Counted from the first letter of the stretch, positions 43,409 through 55,430 are shown. The stretch: 64,000 nucleotides of DNA from Forficula auricularia (GCA_024734495.1 JALMQS010000818.1:210846-274845), one strand, 5' to 3'. A program made the numbers and translations. The notes: a model not told the origin generated them from the sequence alone.

Positions 43409-44301
43409 AAATAAATTTAGACTTAGGCAGACTTAAAAACTGGGGATCCCAAAACTTAGTTAACTTCAATGCAGTGAAAACTCAGTCTTGCTTTATTTCT
43501 AGGCGCGTCGACAGAAACCTCCCAAACATATCATTCGATTCAAACTCACTGGAATTTAGGGATAAAATTTCAATGCTAAGCCTAACTCTAGGGTCTGACC
43601 TTTCATGGAATGATCATATCTCAACCACTGCTAAAGCTGCAGCGTGCAAGCTTGGTCTCCTATTTAGGTCTAGACGCTATTATACTCCCAGTCAACTTCT
43701 TATACTGTATAAGGCTCAAATTGGTCCCTGTCTCGAATATGGCTCTCATCTGTGGAGAGGAGCCTCCAAGCATTCTCTTGCTACACTGGATGCAATTCAG
43801 AAGCGAGCAATTAAACTAATAGGAAACCCGGCTCTAACCAACTCACTCGACTCCCTGGCTCACCGAAGAAACGTTTCTGCCCCTTCCCTGTACTACAGAT
43901 ACTATCACGGTGTCTGTTCAGTCGAGCTGAAATCAATTATTACTCTGTTCAGTCGAGCTGAAATCAATTACCCCCTAATGCCCTCTTTACGAGAAACACG
44001 CGGTTTTCAAACGCTCAGCACCCCCTCGCTGTCAAATTGGATAAAAGTCGAACAAGCGCTTTCGCCAACTCTTTTATCCCTATGACCTCCAGAGACTGGA
44101 ACTCGCTCCCTGCCACCATCTTTCCCGCGACTTATAACCTTCAGCTCTTTAAGACCCGTATCCACAGATACCTTCGACCCCCGCCCAGCCCATAAAATTC
44201 TTTCTTCTTCTTCTTTTCACGATGGAGGGGCCAACCCAGGCCTTTAGGGGATACACCTTTTTGGTGTAACTCCTTCTCTCATCATTTTCATTAAAAAAAA
44301 G
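43409..44301 (+). pseudogene. Jockey-like non-LTR retrotransposon, 3' part
   Basis: The frame 43366-44085 covers the post-RT region: NLDLGRLKNWGSQNLVNF, KLGLLFRSRRYYTPSQLLIL and IGPCLEYGSHLWRGASKHSL, then DAIQKRAIKLIGN. A frameshift moves the ending (SRDWNSLPATIFPATYNLQL, FKTRIHRYLRP) to another frame that stops near 44194. A short tandem duplication is present (GTCGAGCTGAAATCAATTA near 43921 and 43950). The 3' UTR ends in TTTTTGGTGTAACTCCTTCT and an A-run at 44293-44301. It interrupts a family C repeat. Confidence 0.85.
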
Positions 44302-44410
44302 TGAATGAAAAGATGTGATCCATTTGGCTATAATCCAGCATCATTTCGCTATTGACACTTTTTATATCAAACACTGATATGGATCACCAAATGAATTTGA
44401 AATCTGAGAT

Positions 44411-44510
44411 NNNNNNNNNNNNNNNNNNNNNNNNNNNNNNNNNNNNNNNNNNNNNNNNNNNNNNNNNNNNNNNNNNNNNNNNNNNNNNNNNNNNNNNNNN
44501 NNNNNNNNNN
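44411..44510. other. Assembly gap (100 N)
   Basis: A run of exactly 100 N. Gap length is probably nominal. It falls within a palindromic family C repeat, which is hard to assemble. Confidence 0.99.
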
Positions 44511-45742
44511 CTATTTTTTTATTAGAAAGCTATTCAAAAATGATTAAAAGTCAAAGCGAGTTTCAAAAAGTTCTAACTTTTAAATAGTAACGAAATGAAA
44601 GAGAAATGAAATGTGAAACCGTCAAATTGACTGGCTTCGGGCGTTCTGGGCATTAAAAAGTACAGTAATAAGATGTCGGTTTTGAAAAATCGCATAAAAT
44701 TGGTGGATTTCTAGTTGTCTCATTATACAGAATTAGAATCTTGTTTATTTTATAAAACTTTAAATATCTCGAAACTAACAATCAATGACTTAGACCACTT
44801 TCATAATTATGGGCACATATGCCGAATTAAATTGTGGTTTATTCCACTATGAACGACTATTTTTTATGAACGTAAATAACTTCTTAATTTATATTTTTAG
44901 ACCCCTTATTACTTAATACTTGTTTAAAGGGAATCTAATTTTACTATCAAAATAAATAAATATATATAGGGTGTTCCATTAAGAAATATAAAGTTACATA
45001 TTGTTGCGCTTAAACGGAGCATTCAATATAAAAATGCATATGGCACGAGGATATGACAATAATATATCATATAAATTATATTTGAAGAGTTTTCTCTTAT
45101 CTGACTTAACATAAAAGAGTTATAAAGAGAGTGACAGACCGAGGAATCACCCTGTATATATATATATATATATGGTATATATATACCGGGTGAGTTTTTT
45201 ATCTTGAGACAGTCTTTATAACTCAAAAAACAGTGCATTATATGAAAAATGATTTTCAAATAAAAGTTTATTTATATCGAGGGGGAAACTAAACTGAGCG
45301 CTATTGTTGTCTGCTGGATTCTCTAGGAACAAGCTTTCAAGGGTATTTCAAGGTCAACTTCTAGTTTTTTAAATGGAAACCTATATATTTCTTGGTAAAT
45401 CGTTAATCTTCTAAATAAAATTGAACAACTTTCATAAGAAGTATTTTTTATCCGACATCAAATAAACAAATGATTAAATCAATTAGATCTCAAAAAAATT
45501 CTAATAATTATTTTTTAACAAGTTATTCAACTTAATTATCAAAAATAATGATCAAATATTTAATTATTAAATAAATAATTTAATAATAATTAATATTTTA
45601 ATAATTTTTCGACACTGGTCTGATGACATTCCAGAGTGTTATCGCAAGTATTCTGGGTGAATTCCAGTTACAATTTTGTTCTTTTGGCCTGTTATAGTTT
45701 CTTCGTAGCCTTTACAGTTACAGTTTCTGTTTTTTAACAGAT

Positions 45743-45895
45743 TTACAATACGATAAAATGGGCTTCTTGAGGGTGTATCCCTGTCGGGAAAACGCTCGGC
45801 ATTTCCATTTCAATGGCAGCCTCATAACCCTTTCTTCCACATTCACCATAAATTAAGACCATTTCAATTCTTTCTTCAACAAAAATGCTCCATTT
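45743..45895 (-). pseudogene. Transposase N-terminal helix-turn-helix (DUF4817-like)
   Basis: The minus-strand frame reads FVEERIEMVLIYGECGRKGY followed by EAAIEMEMPSVFPTG and HPQEAHF. This is the pattern of the DUF4817 helix-turn-helix domain (E..DM...YGEC..N...A...Y...FP.R.HP) found at the N-terminus of insect Tc1/mariner-like transposases. A stop follows at 45743. A C-terminal transposase piece at 47890-48183 may belong to the same superfamily. Confidence 0.65.
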
Positions 45896-46230
45896 TGATT
45901 ATGGTAATAATCAGTCATAACTATCTACTGGATTGACATGAGAAATAAACTTTTTTAAGCTCAGGAATTTTAAAAAGATCTATTAAGGTAGAAAATAATC
46001 TCTTAAATCTGTGTATAACAAAGTTTTAAGATCATTATAAACACTTATTTTCATTGTTGTGACTTTTCAATTTAATAATTGTTTATTTAATAATTAATTA
46101 TTTAATCATTTTTATTTGATAATTAAGTTGAATAATTGTTAAAAATAATTATTAAGATTATTTTTTGAGATTTAATTGATTTAATATTTTGTTTATTTGA
46201 TGTCGGATAAAAAATAGTTCTTATGAAAGT

Positions 46231-47189
46231 TGTTTCAGTTTTAACTCTATCCAATGCGAAGCATGGGAGAAAGTATTGTAAATGGGTCTCGCGGCAAGCG
46301 CGACTTCAAAGGTCCTCAGGTAAAGACTACGGAAACCATGGACTCAATTAAGGTCACAAATTGAAGTATTCAATGAGATTGAATTTGTAGCGAACGTGAG
46401 GGCTTTGCCAAAAATTACCTGGGAGCTCGCCGAGAGGCCAAAAAGGTGCCGTTTTTTTTGGAAGTGCGATGTGGTGATGATGGATAGCGCGTGTGTTATC
46501 GTTTTTTTCGTCCAACGATTTTTTCCAACAATTGTTGTACCGATTGAATTGAAATTGAAAACCTACTAATGCAGATGAATAAAACAAGAAGCGCCGATTA
46601 GTTTTTGGCAATACATCTGTCCACAAACATTAGTATCTTTATTTCAGTACTTTTTAGTTTTTCTAAATATCTCGAAAATGACTTAACTAATTTTGATGAA
46701 ATTTAAAGATCCTCAATTAATGCTTGTATACTGTGCATTCGCTCCAAAGTTTTTAGTAAAATTCTATTTTAAAGCTTGAGTTGTTTACCTAAAAAGAATT
46801 TCGTCTGCTTTGATTTTAAGTCGATTCTTTCCACGTTTTCAGTAGAAGTGCTGCCAGCTAATAAGTCAAAGCATCAAAAAATGAAATGCAACATAAGGTT
46901 CGTTCACGCTAGTGGCTAACGAATCAATCGCTATTTTTGATTTTAAGTCGATGCCTTCATGTCTTAAGCAATGATTATCAATAATAACCGAAATGTCAAA
47001 ATTCCAATGTAGAATTGTTATTCCTCGACTATTAAATGAGAATCGATCATTATTTTTGAATTAAAGTCAACATGAACTGCAAATTGCAAGTGATATCTCG
47101 ATTTATATAAAGGAATAAAGATATTAATATTTCAAATGAATTTGGATAAAGTTTAGCAATGATCCGTTGCAGTTTATTTTTTGTAGATT
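46231..47189. repeat. Two dispersed repeats inserted in palindrome 2
   Basis: 46245-46770 is the TTTTTACTTTATCC family (ACTCTATCCAATGCGAAGC, CTCGCGGCAAGCGCGACTTC). 46790-47180 is the CTGCAACGGATCG family in reverse, ending GATCCGTTGCAGTTTATT. Both interrupt the right arm. Confidence 0.6.
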
Positions 47190-47570
47190 AAGGATCCGTA
47201 AAAAGAAATATATAGGTTTCCATTTAAAAAACAGAAGTTGACATTGAAATACCCTTGAAAGCTTGTTCTAGGTCCACAAACAATAGCGTAGTTTAGTTTC
47301 CCTCGATATAAACAAACTTTTTATTTGAAACTTTTTTCCATATAATGCACTGTTTTTGAATTATAAGATTGTCTCAAGATAAAAAACTCACCCGGTATAT
47401 GAGCCATTTATAGGAAAAATAGGAAATGGGCTTACGAGAGTGGCCGTCAAATTTTAAATACTATTATGATGAAAAATATTCACTTAACAAGGACGCCTGT
47501 AGGGTAGGCTAGTCCGATTCAGAGGCGTCTTTCGGTTGCATAGATACAAGCGGACAGCTTGTCTAGACCA

Positions 47571-47700
47571 GTGGTTCCCAACCTTGTGAGCCCATCGCCC
47601 TTTCTGAGTGTTGACAACACCTATCGCCCCCTTTTCATTTTCAGAGTATTCCTAATTTTGCTTTTGAAGTAAAGTGTAAATATTAAAGCAGTTTTATTAT
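47571..47700. mobile_element. hAT terminal repeat
   Basis: CAGTGGTTCCCAACCTTGTG begins at 47571, with GTCTAGAC outside. It is a typical hAT end. The matching right end was not found; a different hAT end (CAGGCCTGGCCAACCTGAAT on the minus strand) lies at 50391. Confidence 0.5.
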
Positions 47701-47889
47701 TTTAAACAATTTTATTAGCGTATATAAATACAACCAAAGCAGTTTTATTCAGTCACTCTTAAATAAAATAGAAAAAAAATTAAAATGTACATTTTTTCAA
47801 TAACAAAGAAGTGAAATACTTAACTAAGATCATTGACGGAAAAAAACAAGAGTACTACATGTTTTCATTTTTAAATTGGAATCTGGAAA

Positions 47890-48183
47890 AATAAGGCCCG
47901 GTCCTGACAGGTCACCGATTTCAAGATTTGGAGATGTGCACCGGCCTCCTCGATCTCCGGACCTTAACATGTGCTGATTTTTATTTGTGGGGACATTTGA
48001 AAGAGCAAGTTTATCGACATAAACCCCGTACCTTTAAATGACTTGAAAGCGGCGATACGTAGTGAGGTGGCGTTGATCACTGAGGATACACTGAACGAGT
48101 GTGGAGGAGCCTTCTGGACAGAATAGAAAATTGCCCTCAGGGAAGAAGGATGTCACCTTCCTGACATCATTTTCTCTACGTAA
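47890..48183 (+). pseudogene. Tc1/mariner-like transposase C-terminal fragment
   Basis: In shifting frames it encodes HRPPRSPDLNM, then CADFYLWGHLKEQVYRHKPR, DLKAAIRSEVALITEDTLNE and CGGAFWTE, ending HLPDIIFST. The PPRSPDL...DFYLWG block is the third acidic motif region of DDE transposases of this superfamily. Two frameshifts and a stop make it a pseudogene. The 61-codon frame that follows (48276-48461) is not recognised. Confidence 0.65.
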
Positions 48184-48594
48184 AGTAAAATGGTGTATAA
48201 CCACAACTATGTAACTTAAGTTAAATAAATAGTATCTTGAAAAATTAATATTGTTTTTTTATTTCTAAAACGTAAATGTTTCTCGTGGTCACCCCATATA
48301 ATGAAATGGATAGAATTCATAGGATATGCCACCCGTGTTTTATTAAAAAGAACTTGGAACAACTGAAGTGTAAAACAATAAAAAATGACTACCCTGAGGA
48401 TTTCTGTGAATTTGTGAAGAGTATATATATACAAGAAAAAACAAGGCAGGAATACAATTAATCCGATAACTTGTAATGCAAATTATAAACATTCTATCCT
48501 GTATGTGCAGGGTGTTTCAAATAAAATAAATAAACTGCAACGGATCGTTGCTAAACTTTATCCAAATTCATTTGAAATATTAATATGTTCTTGA

Positions 48595-49135
48595 GTAAAG
48601 TACATTAAAATATAATTTTACTAAAAACTTTATTTAACCTTTTTTGTGGTCCCCAAGGTACTTAATTAGGATATTAAATTTCATCAAAATTGGTTAAGTC
48701 ATTTTCAAGATATTTAGAAAAAACTAAAAAAGTACTGAAATAAAGTACTAATGTTTGTGGACCGATATGTACCAAAAACTAATCAGCGCTTCATTTTGTT
48801 AAACTAATGGTAGGTTTTCAATTTCATTTCAATCAGCGCAAAGGTGTGGAAAAATCGTGGACGAAAAAACGATAACACACACACATACATCATCCATCCA
48901 TCCATCCGCACGCACTTCCAAAAAATGGCACTTTTTGGCCTCTCGACGAGATTCCAGGTAATTTTTGGCAAAACCGTCACGTGCTAAAATTCAATCTCAT
49001 TGAATACTTCAATTTGTGACCTTAATTGAGTCTATGGGTTCCGTAGTCTTTACCTGAGGACCCTTTGAAGTCGCGCTTGCCTCGAGAGCGACTCCAATAC
49101 TTTCTCCCATGCTTCGCATTGGATAAAGTAAAAAT
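48595..49135 (-). repeat. TTTTTACTTTATCCAATGCG repeat, minus copy
   Basis: Reverse copy of 36905-37470: it ends CTTCGCATTGGATAAAGTAA at 49114-49133, has (ATCC)n near 48890-48905 and TTGTGGACCGATATGTACCA. A short CTGCAACGGATCG end lies just before it (48535-48590). Confidence 0.6.
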
Positions 49136-49234
49136 CTATTTAAGAAACATGAAATCGGCATTGGTTTCAGCCGTAATTAACCTTTGAAACGATTTTATAA
49201 TAATAAAGGTAAGATAGAAAAATAGAGAAGAACA

Positions 49235-49523
49235 ATATGGTGTATAGGATTGACTGCAGAGGACTGCAATAAAATGTAGGTATATTGGAGGAAACAAAGA
49301 GGAAATTAAAAGGTTAGATTTTCCAGTTGAAATCATGAAAAATCTGTAGTACAGCAAGAACCCAGTTTCTGCATTGGCTATACATGCATTAGACAATAGG
49401 CATAATTTTAAATTTGATGACGGCCGAAAAATAATTTTCGCGGAAAGTAACACCTTCAAGAGAAAATTTTATGAATCAATCTTTAGAAGAAAGAACTTAA
49501 CTGGAGACTCATGTGAATTTTAA
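49235..49523 (+). pseudogene. Second Penelope-like element: GIY-YIG fragment
   Basis: Around 49240-49310 the frame gives MVYRIDCRGLQ, a stop, then NVGILEETKRKLK, a degraded GIY...YIG motif. From 49354 to 49523 it continues KNPVSALAIHALDNRHNFKF and ESNTFKRKFYESIFRRKNL, ending at TAA. This aligns with the domain at 12764-13207 (VSALSIHAIDNEHSF). The reverse-strand frame 49459-49136 is a shadow. A hammerhead-like core follows about 400 bp downstream, as in the first element. Confidence 0.75.
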
Positions 49524-49923
49524 GGAAGACACGGAAAATAATAGTAAATATTAGTCAGAATTTTAAATAAAATTAAAAATCATTAAAGTAGTTGGGGTCT
49601 CTGGGTGGATTGGGTGTGTTGAGTTGGCAATGGGAGTTTTAAGTTGGGAATGGATTTGTGGTGATTAAAATAGAATTTGGATCGGACTCACTGTGATTGA
49701 TTTATGAAAGAGTCATTGAATTTGAATGTTGATGCAAAAAATAATTGTTGGGCAGAATGATAATGTTATATATTGTGATAATTTCGATGTGAGGGAATTT
49801 TTCCCATCTTAATATTGTTCGAGGTATGCCATTTTTATGTAATTTTTGAGTGTGTTGCTTTTTGATGAGAAGTTGTAATTGTTTATTTTGTAATGATTGA
49901 ATTTGTATTTAAATGTTTTTAGG

Positions 49924-49958
49924 CTTGAAGATGACATATTTGTAAATGTCGAAACGTT
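49924..49958 (+). ncRNA. Hammerhead-like motif downstream of the second Penelope-like fragment, family F
   Basis: CTTGAAGA (one extra T relative to CTGAAGA) is followed by helix II GACAT/ATGTC (five pairs), GAAA, self-complementary ACGT helix III and the triplet GTT. The extra base in CUGANGA makes activity doubtful. Helix I is weak (TAG with CTA). Confidence 0.5.
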
Positions 49959-50329
49959 CTAGAGTGACAGAATAAAAGAAAAATAAAAGATAAAAATGTG
50001 TTTTTTTGTCAAAAAATAATAAAACTAACACATATTTAAAAGAGAATTTTATCCTCAAAAAATGTAGATATATATTGATATTTTATGTTTATTTTACCAT
50101 ACAAATATATTGTGTTGTTGGATCAATGTGTCTTTTCATTTCCTATATGGTTGTAGTATTGTTTTTTTCCACATTTACACTGATTGAACACTTTCAGTGT
50201 ATCACTAGATTCAAATTAATATTAATAACTTACAATAAAAATTGATAAGTACCAAATTCGTTGTAAAGGCAGATTTCGAAAAAAATATTGAAAAAATTGT
50301 AATTGTTCTTATTTATTATGTGCGGCCCT

Positions 50330-50391
50330 CAGAAATTTTTAAGCCGTCAATCGGCACGCTGTGGAATTCAGGTTGGCCAGGCCTGCATTAG
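50330..50391. mobile_element. hAT right end
   Basis: CGGCCCTCAGAAATTTTTAA leads to GGTTGGCCAGGCCTG at 50391. The reverse complement, CAGGCCTGGCCAACCTGAAT, is a typical hAT terminus. Confidence 0.5.
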
Positions 50392-51389
50392 ATATAGTAT
50401 TAGTACTCAATTGCTCTAGAATTGCCCGTTTGGTTTATTTCCAATTACAAATATTTAATAGATTTTTTAATGATAAAAACTCAAGACTATTTCAAACGAG
50501 TCGAGACACGCATAAACAAGTTGAGATGTGTTGGTGGAATAAAATGTTTTCTCGAATATTTCGAATCATTTATTTTCTCTGATGAAAAATATCAATTACG
50601 TAAAAAATTAATATCGATTTATAAGATACATATTATTTTCATTTGCTTTTACCTGAAAAACATTTACTGACAGTACAAAATGTCAATCTTGAAAGGTTTT
50701 AGTTAATGAGCTGAAAATTGGTACACAAATATCTTACAATGCACCAAATTTTACCTTTTACCTGAAACGGTTTCTGAGAGTACAAAATGCCAATCTTGAA
50801 AGGTTTTAGTTAATGCGCTGAAAAATGGTACGCAATTATGTATGGTGCATTGAAATGCACCAAATTTTAGCTTTTTATCTGAAAACGTTTCCTGATTATA
50901 TATACATTTTTTGCATGACTATAATATTTTTCATGATTATTTTTTTACTTTTTTCATATTTGATTGAAAAGTAAAAATATATAATTATAAAATGGACCGA
51001 TGAAATAATAAAATTTCAATTAATCAACACATATTTATTAGTTAGTCTTAGTTTAAAATTTTCAATTGAGAAAGGGAGAAATACTCCTGAAATTTTTGGG
51101 TTTGATTATACCTAGCAAGAAACAGTATTTTGCTAATTTCGAATATTAAACTTGAAAAAAATTGTTTTTGAAAACAAAAAAAAGAGAAATGCCGGAGTCG
51201 GAGTCGACACATCTTTCCCGACTCCGACTCCTCTGGCCAGAAATTTTTCCCGACTCCGACTCCACAGCCCCTGAATCGAGCTCATGCTTACAATTCCTTG
51301 TCTTTTCTTGCCTACCCTCTCTTCTTGAATAGACTTCCTTCTCTAAACTTGTTTTTATATAACAAAATGAATTTAGGTCGAATCAAAGA

Positions 51390-51604
51390 TTTTAATAGAT
51401 ATATAATAATAAAACTTGAGAAGATGCGAGGTAGGTTTCACAAAAAAAGAAATAAAACAAAATTGAGTTTTGAATTCGATATATTTCGAGGGTGAGCCCA
51501 TCATCAGGAGCCAGAGAAAACATCTTGCTGCAAATTTTATTTTTACATTAAAATTTTTCAGCTAGAACCAACACCTAACTCCTTAAAAGTTATTTTTAAT
51601 AGAT
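51390..51604 (-). mobile_element. Family B hammerhead unit with 11 bp duplication
   Basis: Perfect direct repeats TTTTAATAGAT (51390-51400 and 51594-51604) bound a 193 bp unit inserted in a palindrome arm. It contains AGATGCGAGGTAGGTTTCAC, a hammerhead on the minus strand and the family end GAACCAACACCTAACTCCTT. The same end sequence is at 40612-40650, 17206-17245 and 63975-64000. Confidence 0.8.
51472..51512 (-). ncRNA. Hammerhead ribozyme, family B, in palindrome 3
   Basis: Minus strand: CTGATGA (51507-51501), extra T, helix II GGG with CTC (one G-U pair), GAAA, helix III AT/AT with a two-base loop, cleavage triplet ATC ending at 51478. Helix I has only two Watson-Crick pairs next to the core, followed by G-U pairs, so it is the weakest of the complete cores. 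Confidence 0.55.
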
Positions 51605-53339
51605 TTGTTTATGTTTGCATGTAGAGGGTCCTACCCTCTCAAGAGTTGAACCCAAGCATTAGTTTACTTTCCGGGCAACTATTCAGACTCCAAACATGCA
51701 ACATATAACGAAAGCAGAAAATTTTCACTCCATTCAACTCGATTGGAATAGTAAATATTACCGCTTAACTGAAATAAAGATTCAGCATCGGACCATCCCG
51801 GAGGCTATTAAATGCAAAGAAATGAGTGTCTATTTGAAAAATTTCTTTGCATTTAATAGCCTCCGGGATGGTCCTGATAGTGAATCTTTATTTTAGTTAA
51901 GCAGTTTTTTACTAAACCAATCGAATCGAATGTTTTCTACATTTGATTCGCGATTGAATCAAATGTAGGAAATTTTTGTCAAATATTGAGTGAAAATAAT
52001 ATCTGAACTTATATATTTCTAACTTGAAATAATGATGTTAAATAAATTTATAATTTTTCTCATTAATATATCAAAGAATAATTGATATATCAACGAGAAT
52101 TATTTTGACCGCGCTTATTTGAAAAAGATATTTATCGCGAGACTACTGCGGATGACGCTATTGGAGTCTGCGGAGTCTTAAGTCTGGACCAAGAGAGAAA
52201 AAGATGTGATCCATTTAGCTACAATCCAACGTCATTTCGCGTATAGCCTGCATGACATTCGGATGGATCACCAAATGAATTTGAAATCTCAGATGTTATA
52301 TATTCGATCTCCCAGTCCAGAGCCGCTTGATCTATTAGCATGTATGTTAGATGCTTGCCATTAATTAATCGAATGTTTTCTACATTTGATTCAATCGCGA
52401 ATCAAATGTAGGGAATTTTGTCAAATATTGAGTGAAAATAATATCTGAACTTATATATTTCTAACTTGAAATAATGATGTTAAATAAATTTATATATTTA
52501 ATGTCAAGCATCTAACATACATGCTAATAGATCAAGCTGCTCTGGACTGGGAGCTCGAATATATAACATCTGAGATTTCACATTCATTTGGTGATCCATC
52601 CGAATGTCATGCGGGCTATGCGAGCTATGCGCGAAATGACGTTGGATTGTAGCTAAATGGATCACATCTTTTTCTTTCTTGGTCCAGACTTAAGACTACG
52701 CAGACTCCAATAGCGTTATCCGCAGTAGTCTCGCAATAAATATCTTTTTCAAATAAGCTATATTCTTTGATATATTAATGAGAAAAATTATAAATTTAAA
52801 CCAATCGAGTTGAATGGAGTGAAAATTTTCTTCTTTCGTTGTATGTTGCTTGTTTGGAGTCTGACTAGCTGCCCGAAAGCAACCTGCTTGGGTTCAACTT
52901 TTGAGGGGCAGGACCCTCTATACATGCAATATAAACTTATCTATTAAATCTTTGATTCGACCTAAGTTCATTTTGTTAAAAAATCAATTAAATATCGAGT
53001 TGATTTTTGAGAATAAATTCGTTCTTTCTTTTTCAAATAGACACTCATTTCTTTGTTTTTATGTTTGTAAAATAGAAAATATGATGACTTATCGATTTGC
53101 CCATTCTTCAGACATTTCTTGTTCCATTCCTTTAATCATTCCATCTTCCATCTTTTTCAATATTATTCTATTGTCCCAATCAATCAGACCGTCACTTTAA
53201 ATTGAAATAAATTTAAAAAATTAAACAATTCTACGTCAAGATATCTTTACAGGGATACTTCACACGATGTCTAAAAAAATAAATTTGATTTTTGACCCCA
53301 CATAAACGAATTGTGGGTTCGCCCCATTCTGTTCAACTT

Positions 53340-53850
53340 TTTTTAGGGTTCCGTTTAAAAAGTAAAAGGGGCGCCTTTTTAGTATCACTGTCATCAATGT
53401 CTGTCAGAACATTTTAGTTCATAAAATAAATACGATAAAAATTTGAATTTTAGATATTATATATATGTATTCACTTTCCCGCAGATCAAAAATCGTATTA
53501 AAATTTTAATCGAATGTTTATTTTGAGGACGGTGGAATTTTATGTGGGATCAAAAATGAAAAATATTTTTTAACATAGGTGTGAGGTATCCCAGTAAATA
53601 GATCTTTAAGCAAGTTTAATTTTAAAAAATTTATTTCGAATTAAAATGACGGTGTGAGAGAGCTCCAAAGTGGCCGTTTTTAGATGATTTTTGTACCTTT
53701 CGGCGGTTAGAAACGGCTTAACGTAAAATTATGAAGAACGCAAATTCACTGATTCTCTTTATCTAATAAAGAAAATAATAAAGAATTTGATATCTCAACT
53801 ATTTTGGAAGTTATAAGGTATGGAACCCTCGAAATGCGGTCCGAATCGTT
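53340..53850. repeat. AGGGTTCCGTTTAAAA repeat, copy 1
   Basis: AGGGTTCCGTTTAAAAAGTA, TTCACTTTCCCGCAGATCAA, GAGAGCTCCAAAGTGGCCG and AGAAACGGCTTAACGTAAA recur in the same order at 62660-63140. The AGGGTTCCGT start is common in insect repeats. No protein. Confidence 0.5.
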
Positions 53851-54044
53851 CTTGACCCGCTTAATTTTAATTTTCCCCGGATTATTACTAAATTATTTTT
53901 TAAATGTCTAATTATTTCCACAAAGCAAATTCTGGGCTATTTGTTATTTTCATTTCTTCAACTTTTTACTTTCACATTTATATTCTATATCATGAAAAGA
54001 TCCAAATATAATCAGGGGTATTTTTTGATGCTATTTTCTTGCCA

Positions 54045-54200
54045 GGAGTAGCAAAGTTGTCGATTTTCAAGAGGAAGCCAATGGGGATGTCCTCTGCTTG
54101 ATACAAATAAACATACGCTTATATATAAATTAATATAATTTAATTATTAGACTATAGTTTCAAAGACTTGACCTTCATTTTTCTAATAAATATTATATTT
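54045..54200 (-). mobile_element. Family G unit with decayed hammerhead
   Basis: TTTTCTTGCCAGGAGTAGCA and ATGTCCTCTGCTTGATACAA are family G terminal sequences. The minus strand keeps GAAACTATAGTC but the CTGATGA part is mutated (AAAAATGA). Confidence 0.45.
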
Positions 54201-54459
54201 GTTGTCTGTGCATGAGTATTTTCGCATGAAATTGATCATTCACATCATAAAATACAACTGGAATATTATATATCATTTATTTCATTTATATTTATAAGGG
54301 TGGTCCTTAGTTATATTAAAATAAGTGAATCTGGTATCTTATTGCTATTCTTAGGTTTCACTAAATGAAGATCTTTTTTATTTGAATAATTTTAGTTCGT
54401 TATTTACACAGTCGTTCGGGTATTTTAATTTTTTTAATCACAACAAAAGTTTTTATAGA

Positions 54460-54560
54460 AAATCAAGAGAGGTGATCAACTAATAGAACTGAGGTGTTAT
54501 GGATAATTTTTATTATATCATAAGGGTTGTATTAACCCCTTTGCGAATTGAACCCAAATG
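54460..54560. repeat. Family H arm
   Basis: ATCAAGAGAGGTGATCAACT and GAGGTGTTATGGATAATTTT match 36310-36440 and 23440-23500. Confidence 0.45.
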
Positions 54561-54724
54561 CAAAAAATTAATATACCTATTGTATTAAAGGTATGGAATT
54601 CTTTAGAAAACAATTTTATATCAATGAAGAAACTTGCTAGTGCTCTTTTAACAATGTTTGGATACACATATTCGTGTGAAAAATTATTTTTCTCCATTAA
54701 TTTTGTAAAATCTACCAACAAATA

Positions 54725-55430
54725 AACTGACGTGTTCTGATGTGGCCATCCACTTGACTTTACCATACAACCTGGCCCCTAAAATTATTTATAATCATGT
54801 AGGGGGGTTAGTTTTTGCATTTTTATACTTCTTGTGTCCCACTGATTATGTATACAAAATTTGGTTGAGTTTGGTAAATGGCCAAGATTTTCATTTTTTG
54901 ACCCTACACCCCCCCCCCCATTTTGGGCGGCTAATTTTTGCATTTTTAGACTTCTGGGTTTCCACTGATTATGTATACAAAATTTGGTTGAGTTTGCTCA
55001 AATAGCCTAGATTTTTAATTTTTAACCCCCCCCCCTTAATTTTGGGTCGATATGCACCAAAATCTAATCAGCCCTTAATCTCAATGGACCAAAACTACGT
55101 GTGAAATTTGGTTTCGATATTCACACTAGTTTTTGAGCTAACTCGTCCACAAAAATTTGGTAACGCACAGAATAAAGGACAACCAGACAGACAGACTAAC
55201 TAACAGACATTTTGACAAAACAATTATTATCTCGAAAAATATAATTTTTTCGATGTTCACTTATTAGGGCTTTTTTGTAGAGAGAAATGCCATGGTTTAG
55301 CTCAATTTTTTTAATCAAAATAGTTTCAGCCGTTTTTGAGATATTTCGAAAAAAAAAAAGGAAAAAAAAACACTTTTTTCATGCACGATTACAATACTTG
55401 ACCATACCCTGTAGGGTAAAGTAATATAAA
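54725..55430. repeat. TACCATACA-family copy
   Basis: Full-length layout with two modules (TTTTTAGACTTCTGGGTTTC), a poly-C tract, GACATTTTGACAAAACAATT and the end TGACCATACCCTGTAGGGTA. Accidental frame 54742-55005 runs through it. Confidence 0.6.

Larger units (their letters stand above)
45181..47400. repeat. Giant palindrome 2, derived from a DNA transposon
   Basis: Outer ends ATATACCGGGTGAG and CTCACCCGGTATAT are inverted. The left arm (45181-45600) matches right-arm pieces 46075-46230 and 47190-47400 (TTATCTTGAGACAGTC with GATTGTCTCAAGATAA; TTATTTGATGTCGGATAAAA). The right arm is split by about 960 bp of repeats at 46231-47189. The centre carries a transposase N-terminal fragment (45743-45895, minus). 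Confidence 0.75.
51340..52990. repeat. Giant palindrome 3, family C, with nested insertions
   Basis: Outer arms pair from 51350 (ACAAAATGAATTTAGGTCGA) with 52977 (its inverse TCGACCTAAGTTCATTTTGT-like). Further arm pairs are AGAGGGTCCTACCCTC with GAGGGGCAGGACCCTC, TTTTCACTCCATTCAACTCG with its inverse, and GACTACTGCGG with CCGCAGTAGTC. The centre is near 52340. The left arm contains a family B hammerhead unit (51390-51604), and 51765-51895 is a smaller perfect-arm hairpin (CCCGGAGGCTATTAAATGCA with its inverse). Related palindromes lie at 43175-44410 and 60970-61370. Confidence 0.75.

Noticed and set aside
48276..48461. 61-codon plus-strand frame after the transposase fragment
   Set aside because: Protein-like in places but unrecognised and without gene signals; not supported strongly enough to annotate.
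49136..49459. 107-codon minus-strand frame
   Set aside because: Antisense shadow of the second Penelope-like GIY-YIG remnant.
54742..55005. 87-codon plus-strand frame, and similarly 32440-32622
   Set aside because: Both run through modules of the TACCATACA repeat family.
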